This document shows, piece by piece, positions 34,011 to 41,266 of a stretch of 47,465 nt of DNA. The DNA lies in assembly GCA_021162745.1 (NCBI GenBank), contig JAGGYC010000073.1:1-47465 (forward strand), given 5' to 3'. Position 1 is the first letter of the stretch, and each line of letters starts with the position of its first letter. Made by a program: the position numbers and the translations under genes. Origin of the DNA: Desulfuromonas sp. (GTDB lineage Bacteria; Desulfobacterota; Desulfuromonadia; Desulfuromonadales; Desulfuromonadaceae). The notes under the pieces are model-generated. The model was given only the letters and a program-made list of their open reading frames with translations. It did not search any database and was not told the origin of the DNA.

Positions 34011-34319
34011 TTAAGCTTCAATGCCTGTAATTTTCAGACGAGTGATGGGTTGACGGTGTCCATAGGTCTTGCGAAAGCCTTTACGACGCTTTGATTTAAA
34101 AACAAGAACTTTCTTGTCTTTGCCCTGCTCGACAATACGAGCCATGACTTTAGCGCTTGGCAATAGAGGTGTCCCGATTTGAACCTCTTCTCCGCCGACC
34201 ATGAGGACCTCGTTGATTTCAATCGTTTCACCGACCGAACCCGCGATTTTTTCGATTTTTACTGTGTCACCTTCGGATACTTTATACTGCTTTCCTCCGG
34301 TCTTGATCACCGCATACAT
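34011..34319 (-). CDS. rplU: 50S ribosomal protein L21
   Basis: The 102 residues match L21: [20 protein letters not shown] at the start, then [17 protein letters not shown] and the basic C-terminal [21 protein letters not shown] chose ATG 34319 over an in-frame GTG nine bases upstream, because GAGGTG is 6 bases before the ATG and the GTG is itself part of that Shine-Dalgarno. First gene of the rplU-rpmA pair. Confidence 0.97.
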   Translation of the reverse strand: MYAVIKTGGKQYKVSEGDTVKIEKIAGSVGETIEINEVLMVGGEEVQIGTPLLPSAKVMARIVEQGKDKKVLVFKSKRRKGFRKTYGHRQPITRLKITGIEA

Positions 34320-34443
34320 GTACTTCACCTCGCTCTCAAATTTTATTCATTGTCTCTTGTAACGGCGCACCGTACTGCTTCGGTGTCCGACTGTCAAGGA
34401 TTATTTGACTTGGGGTGATCCGTCATGCCCATGGTTAGGGGTG

Positions 34444-34860
34444 TCAGCTGTTGTCGGGAGTTTTGTCGAATTTCTTCATGAACTCTGGGTAGTGTTTGGT
34501 TATGCAGTCATCACAGATACCGTGAGTGAACGTGGTGTCCGAATGTCTGCTGAGATAGTCCTCAAGCTCTCGCCAGGAACCGTCATCGTCGTGAATTCTA
34601 TTGCACCAGGCGCAAGCCGGCAGCATGCCGCTAAGGGTGTTGACATCCTCAAGGGCTTTTTCCAACTTGGCGATTTGCTGCATATGCAAACCGCTGGCGG
34701 CAAGACTCATGTTGACGCTGTTTGCGATCTGTTCCCCTTTGTGTTGAAAGTGGTCATTAAGCGCATGCTTGGCATTGTAGCCACTGATTGCAACCAGCAT
34801 CAGATCGGACAGGGCGATAAGAATGCTGAGGGCAAGGAACATTTTCGTCGTTTTTTTCAT
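34444..34860 (-). CDS. Membrane-anchored small protein with a CxxC...HGICxxC domain
   Basis: The 138 residues have one membrane helix (about 7-29), a short helical middle, and a C-terminal domain with PACAWCNRIHDDDGSWRELE and HSDTTFTHGICDDCITKHYP. Cys83, Cys86, Cys116 and Cys119 plus His107 could bind a metal. This domain (LPICSxCKxIRDDxGxW...HSxxxFSHGICxxC) usually sits at the end of PAS or response-regulator signalling proteins in Deltaproteobacteria; here it is freed from a kinase and tethered to the membrane. The frame is open to 34917, but ATG 34860 begins the natural K-K-rich signal-anchor start. Neither start has a good Shine-Dalgarno. Function is unknown. Confidence 0.7.
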   Translation of the reverse strand: MKKTTKMFLALSILIALSDLMLVAISGYNAKHALNDHFQHKGEQIANSVNMSLAASGLHMQQIAKLEKALEDVNTLSGMLPACAWCNRIHDDDGSWRELEDYLSRHSDTTFTHGICDDCITKHYPEFMKKFDKTPDNS

Positions 34861-35004
34861 AGGGTATGCGTATCGTTTGGGTAGCGTTTGAAATCCAATG
34901 GACTGGCGGAATCCCATTAAAATGGGATAGATTCATGGACTGTTTTAAAGTGTACTTGCTCTTTCAGGCGGGGCAAGCTTATTACACTCGGAAAAAGTTT
35001 TCAG

Positions 35005-35090
35005 GTTCGTTTCTCCCGCGAAGGCGGGAGTCCAGAACTCTCTGTAAAGCCACTGGATACCCGTCTTCGTGGGCATGACGAATGCAGAGG
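35005..35090. repeat. REP-like element
   Basis: CTCCCGC-GAAG-GCGGGAG (35013-35030) is followed 30 bases later by CCCGTCTTCGTGGGCATGACGAA. This is the common 'proteobacterial REP' form (CCGCGxxGCGGGxATGACG) that yields spurious DSRLRG-type peptides when translated. Confidence 0.6.
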
Positions 35091-35361
35091 CAGGTCGTTG
35101 AACTTTTGATCGTTTGAGACCTTGTTTTTACAGGACGTGTTGAAGGATCACCGAAAGCGTTGCGTCTGTCCCGTTTTTTCGGCACAACTCCAGAATTCTG
35201 GTTGAATCTGCAAATGACGTTTGAACTCAGAACAGCAGAAGAAACAGCAGGTGACAGGATTGATCAGATTAAGCTTTTCAGTGCTTTTTCTCATGCTTGA
35301 GGTATGGCAGTCTGTAGGTTGGGTAGAGTAAAACGAAATCCAACGGCTGTTGCTGCTGTTC

Positions 35362-35585
35362 ATGAAGAAATATCATCGATCAAATACGTGCGGGCCGCAA
35401 AAGATCAGGCCCGCCCCGCAGTTCGGCCAGATACGCAATCCGTACAAAAAAACCGTTACAAACCACCGTAAGTTACTTTGGATTTCGAGGCTATTTCTTT
35501 GCTTGCTTTCTTTGGGGCTTATTCAAAGAAAGTACGTCAGCTGCGGGACGAAACCTGCGAACTTGATCTTGGTTTTAAAGAGCAT
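35362..35585 (+). repeat. Dispersed repeat, family C, nearly complete copy
   Basis: Contains AAATACGTGCGGGCCGCAAA, the GGCCCGCCCCGCAGTTCGGC block, the hairpin CTTTCTTTG-GGGCTTATT-CAAAGAAAG, GCTGCGGGACGAAACC and GAACTTGATCTTGG, in the same order as the reverse complement of 1790-2016 over about 225 bp. Confidence 0.8.
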
Positions 35586-35718
35586 GAATGTGTAAAAATA
35601 GTTGTCGGGTTTACGCTTCGCTAAGCCGACCATTGATGACAGATTACCCGAAAACTAGGTTTTGACAGGGCACTGGGTTGTATCCTGCGATTACCACCGA
35701 AGTAAGTCAACCGTAGAC

Positions 35719-35750
35719 TTGACCCCATTTTACATTGACCCCATTTTACA
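35719..35750. repeat. 16-bp direct tandem repeat
   Basis: TTGACCCCATTTTACA occurs twice back to back. A leftover of a transposon end is possible, but no transposase is nearby. Confidence 0.85.
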
Positions 35751-35890
35751 TTTTATTGAACCCTCCATTGCTGATCACTAACACAGAAGTCTGTTTCGAT
35801 AAAATATTTGCACGATAAGTGATTGGGGATGGATTCCATCAATATTGAACTGACAACCCTTTCATTGTCATGCCGCCTGCCCTGCTGCTT

Positions 35891-36847
35891 CTACCGCGAC
35901 ATGGACTTGTTGGACGAATTCAGGTGATAAAAAACGCCGCGTTTCTGTTCAACTACCTCGATTTTTCCAGCCGCATCCAGCACGTCAAGATATTTGTTGA
36001 TTTCATTCACATGTAGACTCAGGATCTGTGTCAGGTCGACCAAGGTGCAGGGGCGGCGGGCGATGGTTTCAAGGATCGCGTTTTCGGCATCGCTACGGTA
36101 GGCCGGCAGGTTTTTTCTTTTGAGCGCGGCAGCGATGATTTCAACATTGTCCAGTGCCAAAATGTCAACTACGCGGCGTAGCTCTGTTTTCGTGGCACCT
36201 CGCAGACCGGACTCGGTTCCGGGGCGGTCAAGGGTATTGATCTGCACGGAATCGGGATTTATCTTGCGAATTGCTTTAGCCAGGGCCGCGATCTCCTCTT
36301 CTGAGTCATTGTAGCCGGGGAGAATCAGCACCTCAAGCCAAGTTTTGCCGCTGAATTCGCGTTGAAAATCGATTAGCCCCTGAACACAATCTGCAAGGCG
36401 CAAACCAGGTGCTGGGCGATTGATTCTGGCAAAAGTCGCTTCTGTGGCTGCATCCAGCGATGGTAAAACAATATCCGCATCCATTAATTCTTTTCGGACC
36501 TGTGGATCATAGAGCAGGGTTCCGTTGGTGAGCACGGCAATGGGAATATCGGGTCGGGTGTGTTTAATAAAGGCGATTACCTCACCCATCTGCAGATTCA
36601 GGGTGGGTTCCCCGTAGCCGGAAAAGGTAATGTAGTCGGGATCGGGATTGGTGGTGAAATAGTCGCTTAATTCCTCGATGATTCCTTCATAGAGGATGTA
36701 TCCCTTACGTTCGAGGGTCAACTTTGTTGTTTTGCCCACTTCACAGTAAACGCAATCTAAAGTGCAGACTTTTTTCGGGACGAGATCAATGCCCAGGGAC
36801 ATACCGAGTCGCCTGGAGGGTACAGGACCGAATAGATACTTATACAT
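35891..36847 (-). CDS. Radical SAM protein with C-terminal winged-helix-like domain (COG0731-like)
   Basis: The 318 residues open with FGPVPSRRLGMSLGIDLVPK and the [4Fe-4S] motif CTLDCVYC (Cys28, Cys32, Cys35), followed by the AdoMet-binding GEP segment (YITFSGYGEPTLN) and LTNGTLL. This is the group of short radical SAM enzymes related to archaeal wyosine-synthesis proteins; the substrate is unknown. After about residue 245 comes a helix-turn-helix-like domain (NAILETIARRPCTLVDLTQI, then LHVNEINKYLDVLDAAGKI), suggesting nucleic-acid binding or regulation. It stands about 110 bases from the thioesterase gene and may form a unit with the two genes upstream. Confidence 0.85.
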   Translation of the reverse strand: MYKYLFGPVPSRRLGMSLGIDLVPKKVCTLDCVYCEVGKTTKLTLERKGYILYEGIIEELSDYFTTNPDPDYITFSGYGEPTLNLQMGEVIAFIKHTRPDIPIAVLTNGTLLYDPQVRKELMDADIVLPSLDAATEATFARINRPAPGLRLADCVQGLIDFQREFSGKTWLEVLILPGYNDSEEEIAALAKAIRKINPDSVQINTLDRPGTESGLRGATKTELRRVVDILALDNVEIIAAALKRKNLPAYRSDAENAILETIARRPCTLVDLTQILSLHVNEINKYLDVLDAAGKIEVVEQKRGVFYHLNSSNKSMSR

Positions 36848-36960
36848 GATAGATCTCCGACATCAATTGAGATAATCGCCTCCGACGATCTTGCGGCTGT
36901 CGGGGGAATCAGTAGGGAAAAAGGGTAATCAGATTTGACAACCTGACAACTCTTGCCGTC

Positions 36961-37398
36961 TCATACAGGTGATTCCAGCGTTTCAAACTCCATGAACTTG
37001 GCTCTGGCTTTGGCCATGAGCTCGCCGTTGTGATGGATTTCGGCCTTGACCCGGTATAGGGGAGGGATGGCGTCGTCGATGGTGGCGCTGATATCGAGCA
37101 GGGCATCACAGGGGATGGGCGCAATGAAGCGGACTTTGAGTTCTCCGGTGAGGGCCTTGATGTTGTGATGAAACAGGCAGTGGGTCATGGCGGCATCGAG
37201 CAGTGCGCTGGTGATGCCGCCATGGAGGATGTCGGTGTAGCCCTGTAGCCATTGATGGCTTTGAAATTGGGCCGACACCTTCCCCTGCGCATCGCCGCTG
37301 AAATTGAGGCGAAACGACAGGGGATTGATGGTGCCGCACATCAGGCAGCGGTTGTGGCCGATGTCCTGCTGAGATGTGGACGGTTGATCAGTGGTCAC
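36961..37398 (-). CDS. PaaI-type hotdog-fold thioesterase
   Basis: Likely hydrolyses acyl- or aryl-CoA thioesters. The 145 residues contain the hotdog signature LHGGITSALLDAAMTHCLFH, with the Asp/Gly active-site helix, and the strand pattern GELKVRFIAPIPCDALLDI. An N-terminal CLMCG suggests a possible metal site not universal in the family. Its start overlaps the end of the NifX-like gene by 11 bases, so the two are cotranscribed. Confidence 0.82.
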   Translation of the reverse strand: MTTDQPSTSQQDIGHNRCLMCGTINPLSFRLNFSGDAQGKVSAQFQSHQWLQGYTDILHGGITSALLDAAMTHCLFHHNIKALTGELKVRFIAPIPCDALLDISATIDDAIPPLYRVKAEIHHNGELMAKARAKFMEFETLESPV

Positions 37399-37726
37399 AG
37401 AGGTTGATCCCGGTGGTTAGCGTTCCGGCCAGGTATTGTTTAATCAGGGAGGTCGGTTCTTCGGCACAGGCTCCGACGATCACCTTGATCCCTTGATCGC
37501 TGAACAGCTGTTGAGCACGTTGTCCCATGCCGCCGGCAATGATCACATCGACCTTTTGTTCCCCCAACCAGCGTGGTAACACACCCGGTTCATGGGTTGG
37601 TGGTTGCAGTGTTTCCGTTCCGGTTACGGTGTTGGTGTCGGTATCGATAGTTAGCATGGTAAAAATTTCGCAGTGACCAAAGTGGGTGGCCAGCTTGCCT
37701 TGAGCGGTAGGAATAGCAATTTTCAT
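37388..37726 (-). CDS. NifX/NafY-type dinitrogenase iron-molybdenum cofactor family protein
   Basis: The 112 residues (MKIAIPTAQGKLATHFGHCE, then VDVIIAGGMGQRAQQLFSDQ and IKVIVGACAEEP) match the RNase H-like NifX/NifB-C-terminal fold that carries Fe-S or FeMo-co precursors. Stand-alone members occur in many anaerobes next to redox or MRP-type genes without nitrogenase. No nif gene is in the window, so a nitrogenase role is not supported. It starts a short operon with the thioesterase and perhaps the radical SAM gene. Confidence 0.82.
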   Translation of the reverse strand: MKIAIPTAQGKLATHFGHCEIFTMLTIDTDTNTVTGTETLQPPTHEPGVLPRWLGEQKVDVIIAGGMGQRAQQLFSDQGIKVIVGACAEEPTSLIKQYLAGTLTTGINLCDH

Positions 37727-37828
37727 GTGTTGTTCTCCGTAGTAGTGAAAGTGCGTAGTGCTTTGTCAAATCTGAATATTGGAGTCAGGGCGGGCACTGT
37801 CTCCGCCATTAAGCAATAGGTGCTGCTG

Positions 37829-37906
37829 TTTATGATGAAATATTATCAATCAAATACGTGCGGGCCGCAAAAGATCAGGCCCGCCCCGCAGTTCGGCTGG
37901 TCTGAA
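37829..37906 (+). repeat. Dispersed repeat, family C, truncated copy
   Basis: Carries ATGATGAAATATTATCAATC, AAATACGTGCGGGCCGCAAA and the GCCCGCCCCGCAGTTCGGCT block, corresponding to the left 75 bp of the 35362 copy; the hairpin half is missing. It is directly followed by a family A palindromic element. Confidence 0.75.
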
Positions 37907-37924
37907 ACAGTTATACGCCACAGT

Positions 37925-38076
37925 TGATGGCGTCGCAAAAAGTCCGCCCTCCTGCGTTGCAGCGTTTTTTCAAGACTTCGACATACAACATGTATGCCTT
38001 CACCCTTGAAAAACCACTACGCCTTGTAGGTCGAAATTTTTGCTTAGCCATCTTATTTGTTTTTGCGAGACCATCA
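37925..38076. repeat. MITE-like palindromic element, family A, copy 1 (152 bp)
   Basis: Inverted ends TGATGGCGTCGCAAAAA and TTTTTGCGAGACCATCA. Nested inside are AAGCAAAAA/TTTTTGC, TTTTTTCAAG/CTTGAAAAA, and a centre CATACA-ACA-TGTATG. The sequence is almost identical (about four differences in 150 bp) to 47193-47346. The strand-symmetric frame explains the CNAGGRTFCDAI-type hypothetical peptides it yields. Confidence 0.85.
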
Positions 38077-38168
38077 AAATTGGACAGACTCCCCATACAT
38101 TCTCTTTTCAACCAATCACAACATTTCCCCAGTTGACAGCCACTAGAGTTCGTGCAATTTATGTCCGT

Positions 38169-38657
38169 ATGAATACACACTTAATCCGAATAGAAATTCT
38201 CATGCTAATCGCATGCATTTGTCTGGTCATCTCTTCACCTCTTTGGGCGACTGAACCGGCACAGCCCCCTGCCGAAAACAATGAAGCAGAATCCTTCGAA
38301 CGCAGTCGAAGACCAGCAGAGAAAAAAGGGAATATCCTCAATATCATTCTCGATAAGGCGCCGGAACTCTCCACCGAACGCGGTACATTGATTATCGAAG
38401 CCTTCCTCGACAACAACAGCAACAGCCTTTGGGACGACGATGAACAGAGCTTGAAAGGTCAGGTGTCCTGTGTCCTCGACGATATTGACTACCCTATCCC
38501 CGCATTTATCCCCGCCCTGGACTACAATGCCCGCTACAAGCTCAGTTGCCAGGGCAATAATCATTATCAGCCGACATTGAGTCAGAAGAATGTTCTTGTT
38601 GCCCGTCGTGGACAAATCATCAAGCTATCCATCCCCTGCCGATCGCTAGCGGATTAA
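38169..38657 (+). CDS. Secreted protein with an SdrD-B-like DxNxN motif, unknown function
   Basis: From ATG 38169 the 162-residue product has a signal peptide (IRIEILMLIACICLVISSPL, cleaved after WA near residue 27). The mature part includes LIIEAFLDNNSNSLWDDDEQ, which resembles the FxDxNxNGxxDxxE calcium-loop of SdrD-B or Cna-B-like surface domains, and a pair of cysteines (SCVLDD, LSCQGN) that could form a disulfide. The frame is open from 38040, inside a palindromic repeat; that part is not credible. No Shine-Dalgarno is evident at 38169 or at the alternative ATG 38202. Probably exported and monocistronic. Confidence 0.6.
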   Translation: MNTHLIRIEILMLIACICLVISSPLWATEPAQPPAENNEAESFERSRRPAEKKGNILNIILDKAPELSTERGTLIIEAFLDNNSNSLWDDDEQSLKGQVSCVLDDIDYPIPAFIPALDYNARYKLSCQGNNHYQPTLSQKNVLVARRGQIIKLSIPCRSLAD

Positions 38658-38747
38658 CCCTCAGCGATCAACTGAACCCGTCCATGGCAATAACACCACG
38701 TCAAAAGAGCTGCTACTGGCCGCTCTTCGGCCCATAAACATTTTTTA

Positions 38748-38776
38748 TTGCCTTGTTTCGACATGGTGAATATAAT
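38748..38776 (+). promoter_or_regulatory. Promoter of rpoH
   Basis: TTGCCT (38748-38753), 17-bp spacer, perfect TATAAT (38771-38776). The start point falls in the CIRCE operator that follows. Confidence 0.65.
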
Positions 38777-38778
38777 TG

Positions 38779-38805
38779 TTAGCACTCACCATAATAGAGT
38801 GCTGA
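38779..38805 (+). promoter_or_regulatory. CIRCE operator (HrcA binding site) controlling rpoH
   Basis: TTAGCACTC-N9-GAGTGCTGA matches the CIRCE consensus TTAGCACTC-N9-GAGTGCTAA at 17 of 18 positions, including the exact 9-base spacing. It lies 2 bases after the -10 box and 25 bases before the rpoH start, so HrcA binding would block rpoH transcription until heat shock. Confidence 0.93.
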
Positions 38806-38830
38806 CAAATTCAAGACAAGGATTCACACC

Positions 38831-39667
38831 ATGTCCAATTTTCCATTAGTCACTGATGGTTTTGAGCACTATATGACTCAAATCAATCACCTTGAGCCGT
38901 TGGACCGCACAACCGAACAGCGGTTAGCACGGCGCTACAAACAGTTTAATGACCTGGAAGCGGCCCATCAACTCACCTGCGCCAATCTCCGCTTTGTCGT
39001 AAAAATTGCCTACGAATACCGTTCATACGGCCTGAAAATGATTGATCTTGTTCAGGAGGGCAATGTCGGGCTGATGATGGCGATCAAAAAATTTGATCCA
39101 GAAAAAAACATCCGCCTGATCAGTTACGCAGTATGGTGGATTCGCGCCTACATCCACAACTTCATTATCAACAGTTGGTCACTGGTAAAAATTGGCACCA
39201 CCCAAGCACGAAAAAAACTGTTCTTCAAACTACGCCAAACACGGGATGCGCTCAAACAACTCACCGGCGAAGAAGACCACAGCGCAATCGCCAGGGAGCT
39301 TGATGTCACCACCAGCGAAGTAGCTGAGATGAGTGTACGGATGGGTGGTAGAGACAGCTCACTGGACGGTGAGATCACTCCGGGGAGTTCAACCAGCCAT
39401 TTAGAGAACCTCGCTGATGAGCGCAACAATCAGGAACAACGATTAATCGAGAATGAGACCCAGAGTCTGAAACAGCAGCGTATCAAACAGGCGATGCAAA
39501 CCCTCAAGCCGCGCGAACAACATATCATCAACTGTCGGATTCTGAAGGAAGACAAAGAGACGCTGCAAGGACTTGCCGACCATTACAACATCAGCAAGGA
39601 ACGGGTTCGACAGATCGAAAAAAGAGCATTGGAAAAACTGCAATCGGCGCTGACAACAACAGAATAA
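38831..39667 (+). CDS. rpoH: Heat-shock sigma factor RpoH (sigma-32)
   Basis: Directs RNA polymerase to heat-shock promoters. The 278 residues show region 1.2/2.1 (DRTTEQRLARRYKQFNDLEA), region 2.2-2.4 with LVQEGNVGLMMAIKKFDPEK and ISYAVWWIRAYIHNFIINSW, the RpoH-specific LVKIGTTQARKKLFFKLR, and a region 4 helix-turn-helix (LQGLADHYNISKERVRQIEK). The ATG is downstream of a promoter with a CIRCE operator, linking the sigma-32 and HrcA regulons in a cascade. AAGGA at 38817-38821 provides the ribosome-binding site. bamD follows by about 100 bases and may be partly cotranscribed. Confidence 0.95.
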   Translation: MSNFPLVTDGFEHYMTQINHLEPLDRTTEQRLARRYKQFNDLEAAHQLTCANLRFVVKIAYEYRSYGLKMIDLVQEGNVGLMMAIKKFDPEKNIRLISYAVWWIRAYIHNFIINSWSLVKIGTTQARKKLFFKLRQTRDALKQLTGEEDHSAIARELDVTTSEVAEMSVRMGGRDSSLDGEITPGSSTSHLENLADERNNQEQRLIENETQSLKQQRIKQAMQTLKPREQHIINCRILKEDKETLQGLADHYNISKERVRQIEKRALEKLQSALTTTE

Positions 39668-39765
39668 GAAACAACGACCACAAAACACTTGAGTCATGCA
39701 CGCCCTTGATTTACAATTTCGCTCTTACCCTATTCTCGCAACACTGCAAAAAAAAAGGATATTCC

Positions 39766-40512
39766 ATGAATCGGAGTTTCATCCTAGGTTTGATTGTCCT
39801 GGCGCTCTGCGCTTGCTCGACGACTCAACCTAAACAACCGCAGAACAAAGATGCACATTACTACTTACAACAAGGTGAAATCGCCTTTGAAAAAGAGCAC
39901 TATCCCGAAGCTATTGAGCACTGGCAAAAAGTTCGAGACAGTTTCACCTCTCCTGAACTGACCGCCTTGGCCGAACTGAAGATCGCCGATGCCCAGTTCA
40001 ACAACGATCAGTTGATTGAAGCCATTGCCGCCTACGAGGATTTCCTCAAGCAACACCCTGGTCACTCACAAACATCGTCCATTTTATTCCGCCTGGGTAA
40101 TGCACATTACAAGCAAATCCTCGATGAAGATCGTGACCAGACGGCAACACGCAATGCACTAGCCACCTTTGAACAGGTTCAAGCCAACTATCCGGAAAGC
40201 GTCGATCCGGCAAAACTGACTGAACTAATACTCAACTGCCGTGATCGTCTCGCTGCCAATGAAAAATACATTGGCCAGTTCTACCTGAAAACCAAACGCT
40301 ACAGCGCCGCCATTAGCCGACTAAAAAAAATCAGCAGCGACTACCCGGAATATACGGGTCTAGACCATGTACTTTTCTCCCTGGCCCAAGCGCAAAGACT
40401 TGAGGGGCAAACCGAACAGGCGACGGCAACACTCAATCAGTTAGAGACGAACACTACTGACGCCGAACTACGCAAATCGGCTACCAAGTTTCGTGACAAA
40501 TACGGCATCTAG
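39766..40512 (+). CDS. bamD: Outer-membrane assembly lipoprotein BamD (YfiO-like TPR lipoprotein)
   Basis: BamD is the essential lipoprotein partner of BamA in inserting beta-barrels in the outer membrane. The 248-residue precursor has a lipoprotein signal with lipobox LCAC (Cys17), then tandem TPR units: DAHYYLQQGEIAFEKEHYPE, AIAAYEDFLKQHPGHSQTSS, TFEQVQANYPESVDPAKLTE and a later YLKTKRYSAAISRLKKISSD. The run of helices with the tRDRLAANEKYIGQFYLK-type segment fits BamD. I chose ATG 39766 (AAGGA 6-7 bases upstream) instead of the frame opening at 39706. A related TPR lipoprotein is a possible alternative. Confidence 0.85.
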   Translation: MNRSFILGLIVLALCACSTTQPKQPQNKDAHYYLQQGEIAFEKEHYPEAIEHWQKVRDSFTSPELTALAELKIADAQFNNDQLIEAIAAYEDFLKQHPGHSQTSSILFRLGNAHYKQILDEDRDQTATRNALATFEQVQANYPESVDPAKLTELILNCRDRLAANEKYIGQFYLKTKRYSAAISRLKKISSDYPEYTGLDHVLFSLAQAQRLEGQTEQATATLNQLETNTTDAELRKSATKFRDKYGI

Positions 40513-40535
40513 CCCGTTGATATCTAGATAAAAAA

Positions 40536-40561
40536 AGCCTTCCCGGCATACCGGGAAGGCT
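40536..40561. terminator. Hairpin after bamD (T-run on the minus strand)
   Basis: AGCCTTCCCGG-CATA-CCGGGAAGGCT, 11-bp perfect stem with seven As on the left and no T-run on the right, so it is a terminator only for minus-strand transcripts; for bamD it may protect the mRNA 3' end. Confidence 0.6.
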
Positions 40562-40571
40562 CATACTGTTG

Positions 40572-40609
40572 ACAAAACCCTCGCCTCCAGGCGGGGGTTT
40601 TGTGTTTTT
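40572..40609 (+). terminator. Intrinsic terminator of bamD
   Basis: A 14-bp stem ACAAAACCCTCGCC-TCCA-GGCGGGGGTTTTGT (one G-T pair), then GTTTTT. Confidence 0.85.
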
Positions 40610-41234
40610 ACAGCTCGAATTCCTGTAAAATGCCCGGATGTTAGTTGATACCGTTTACATGGTTCACAAACCCACCAAAAAGAATCCTAATAGCTCTTTG
40701 AGTTAAAAGCAAACAACCCATCCCCGGACAAAACAATTCCCGTCATATTTTCACATGACGGGAATTGTTTTATTCCCCGATTAAAACCTGTCTGTTCTAG
40801 CCAACGATTCCAACAAAATCCCCCAGCCGTCTCTTCTTAATAAGAATGTACAATATCACTATTTATTAAAAATTAAACCTCGGCAAGGAGAGAAAAACCC
40901 TGTCCACTACCTCAGATCGGGCAAACATTGCAAACAGGAATAATCTATATTCCAAATGGGTTACAGACTTCAGGCCACTCTCTACAGGCAATGAACCTTC
41001 AACCCAAGACAGCGCAAAAATTTCCAAATTTCGCTTGACAATTTTTCACACATATAGTATTTGATACACGTATACAACATGAGTCAAACATGGTTTTAAT
41101 TCAAGAAACAACACCGAGCAAAATATCGACAAACTTTATTTTACTCAGTCTCTTTTTCCAGCAGTAAACGATAAGGCCTTTCTGAGATTCACATCGTTCC
41201 TGCATATAATATCCTGTCAACATTCCGTGACAGG
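40610..41234 (+). other. Long leader region of the first CoA-transferase gene
   Basis: No gene is supported. A further terminator-like stem lies at 40730-40771 (AAACAATTCCCGTCAT and its complement). The rest is AT-rich and holds the promoter at 41035-41063, a leader of about 195 bases, and a hairpin CCTGTCA-N8-TGACAGG (41213-41234) just before the AAGGAGG of the next gene, which could modulate its translation. Confidence 0.6.
41035..41063 (+). promoter_or_regulatory. Candidate promoter of the first CoA-transferase gene
   Basis: TTGACA (41035-41040), 17-bp spacer, TATTTG (41058-41063), preceded by TTTCGC. The same TTTCGCTTGAC block and spacing precede the second paralog at 43191. A palindrome-like GATACACGTATAC follows the -10 box. 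Confidence 0.55.
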
Positions 41235-41266
41235 AAATGATTAAATCGTATCAAGGAGGAAAAACA

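Larger units (their letters stand above)
34861..35890. other. 1-kb non-coding, repeat-filled gap
   Basis: No gene is supported. It holds a REP-like element (about 35005-35090), unremarkable sequence to 35360, a nearly complete family C repeat (35362-35585), a segment to 35700 with cccgaaaact shared with the region near 1586, and a 16-bp tandem repeat (35719-35750). The ORFs here are translations of repeats. Confidence 0.6.

Noticed and set aside
35013-35030. CRISPR-like or terminator signal
   Set aside because: A single REP-type palindrome; no regularly spaced repeats occur anywhere in the window.
37388-37726. Nitrogen fixation locus
   Set aside because: Only a NifX-like small protein is present; no nitrogenase or nifB genes, and stand-alone members are common in anaerobes.
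37911-38180. 89-residue minus-strand ORF, and similar ones at 37924 and 47114
   Set aside because: They are translations of the family A palindromic repeat; the same peptide appears wherever the repeat occurs.
40639-40707. 22-codon plus-strand ORF between two hairpins after bamD
   Set aside because: It has an ATG and a stop but no ribosome-binding site or recognisable motif; it could be chance in AT-rich sequence.
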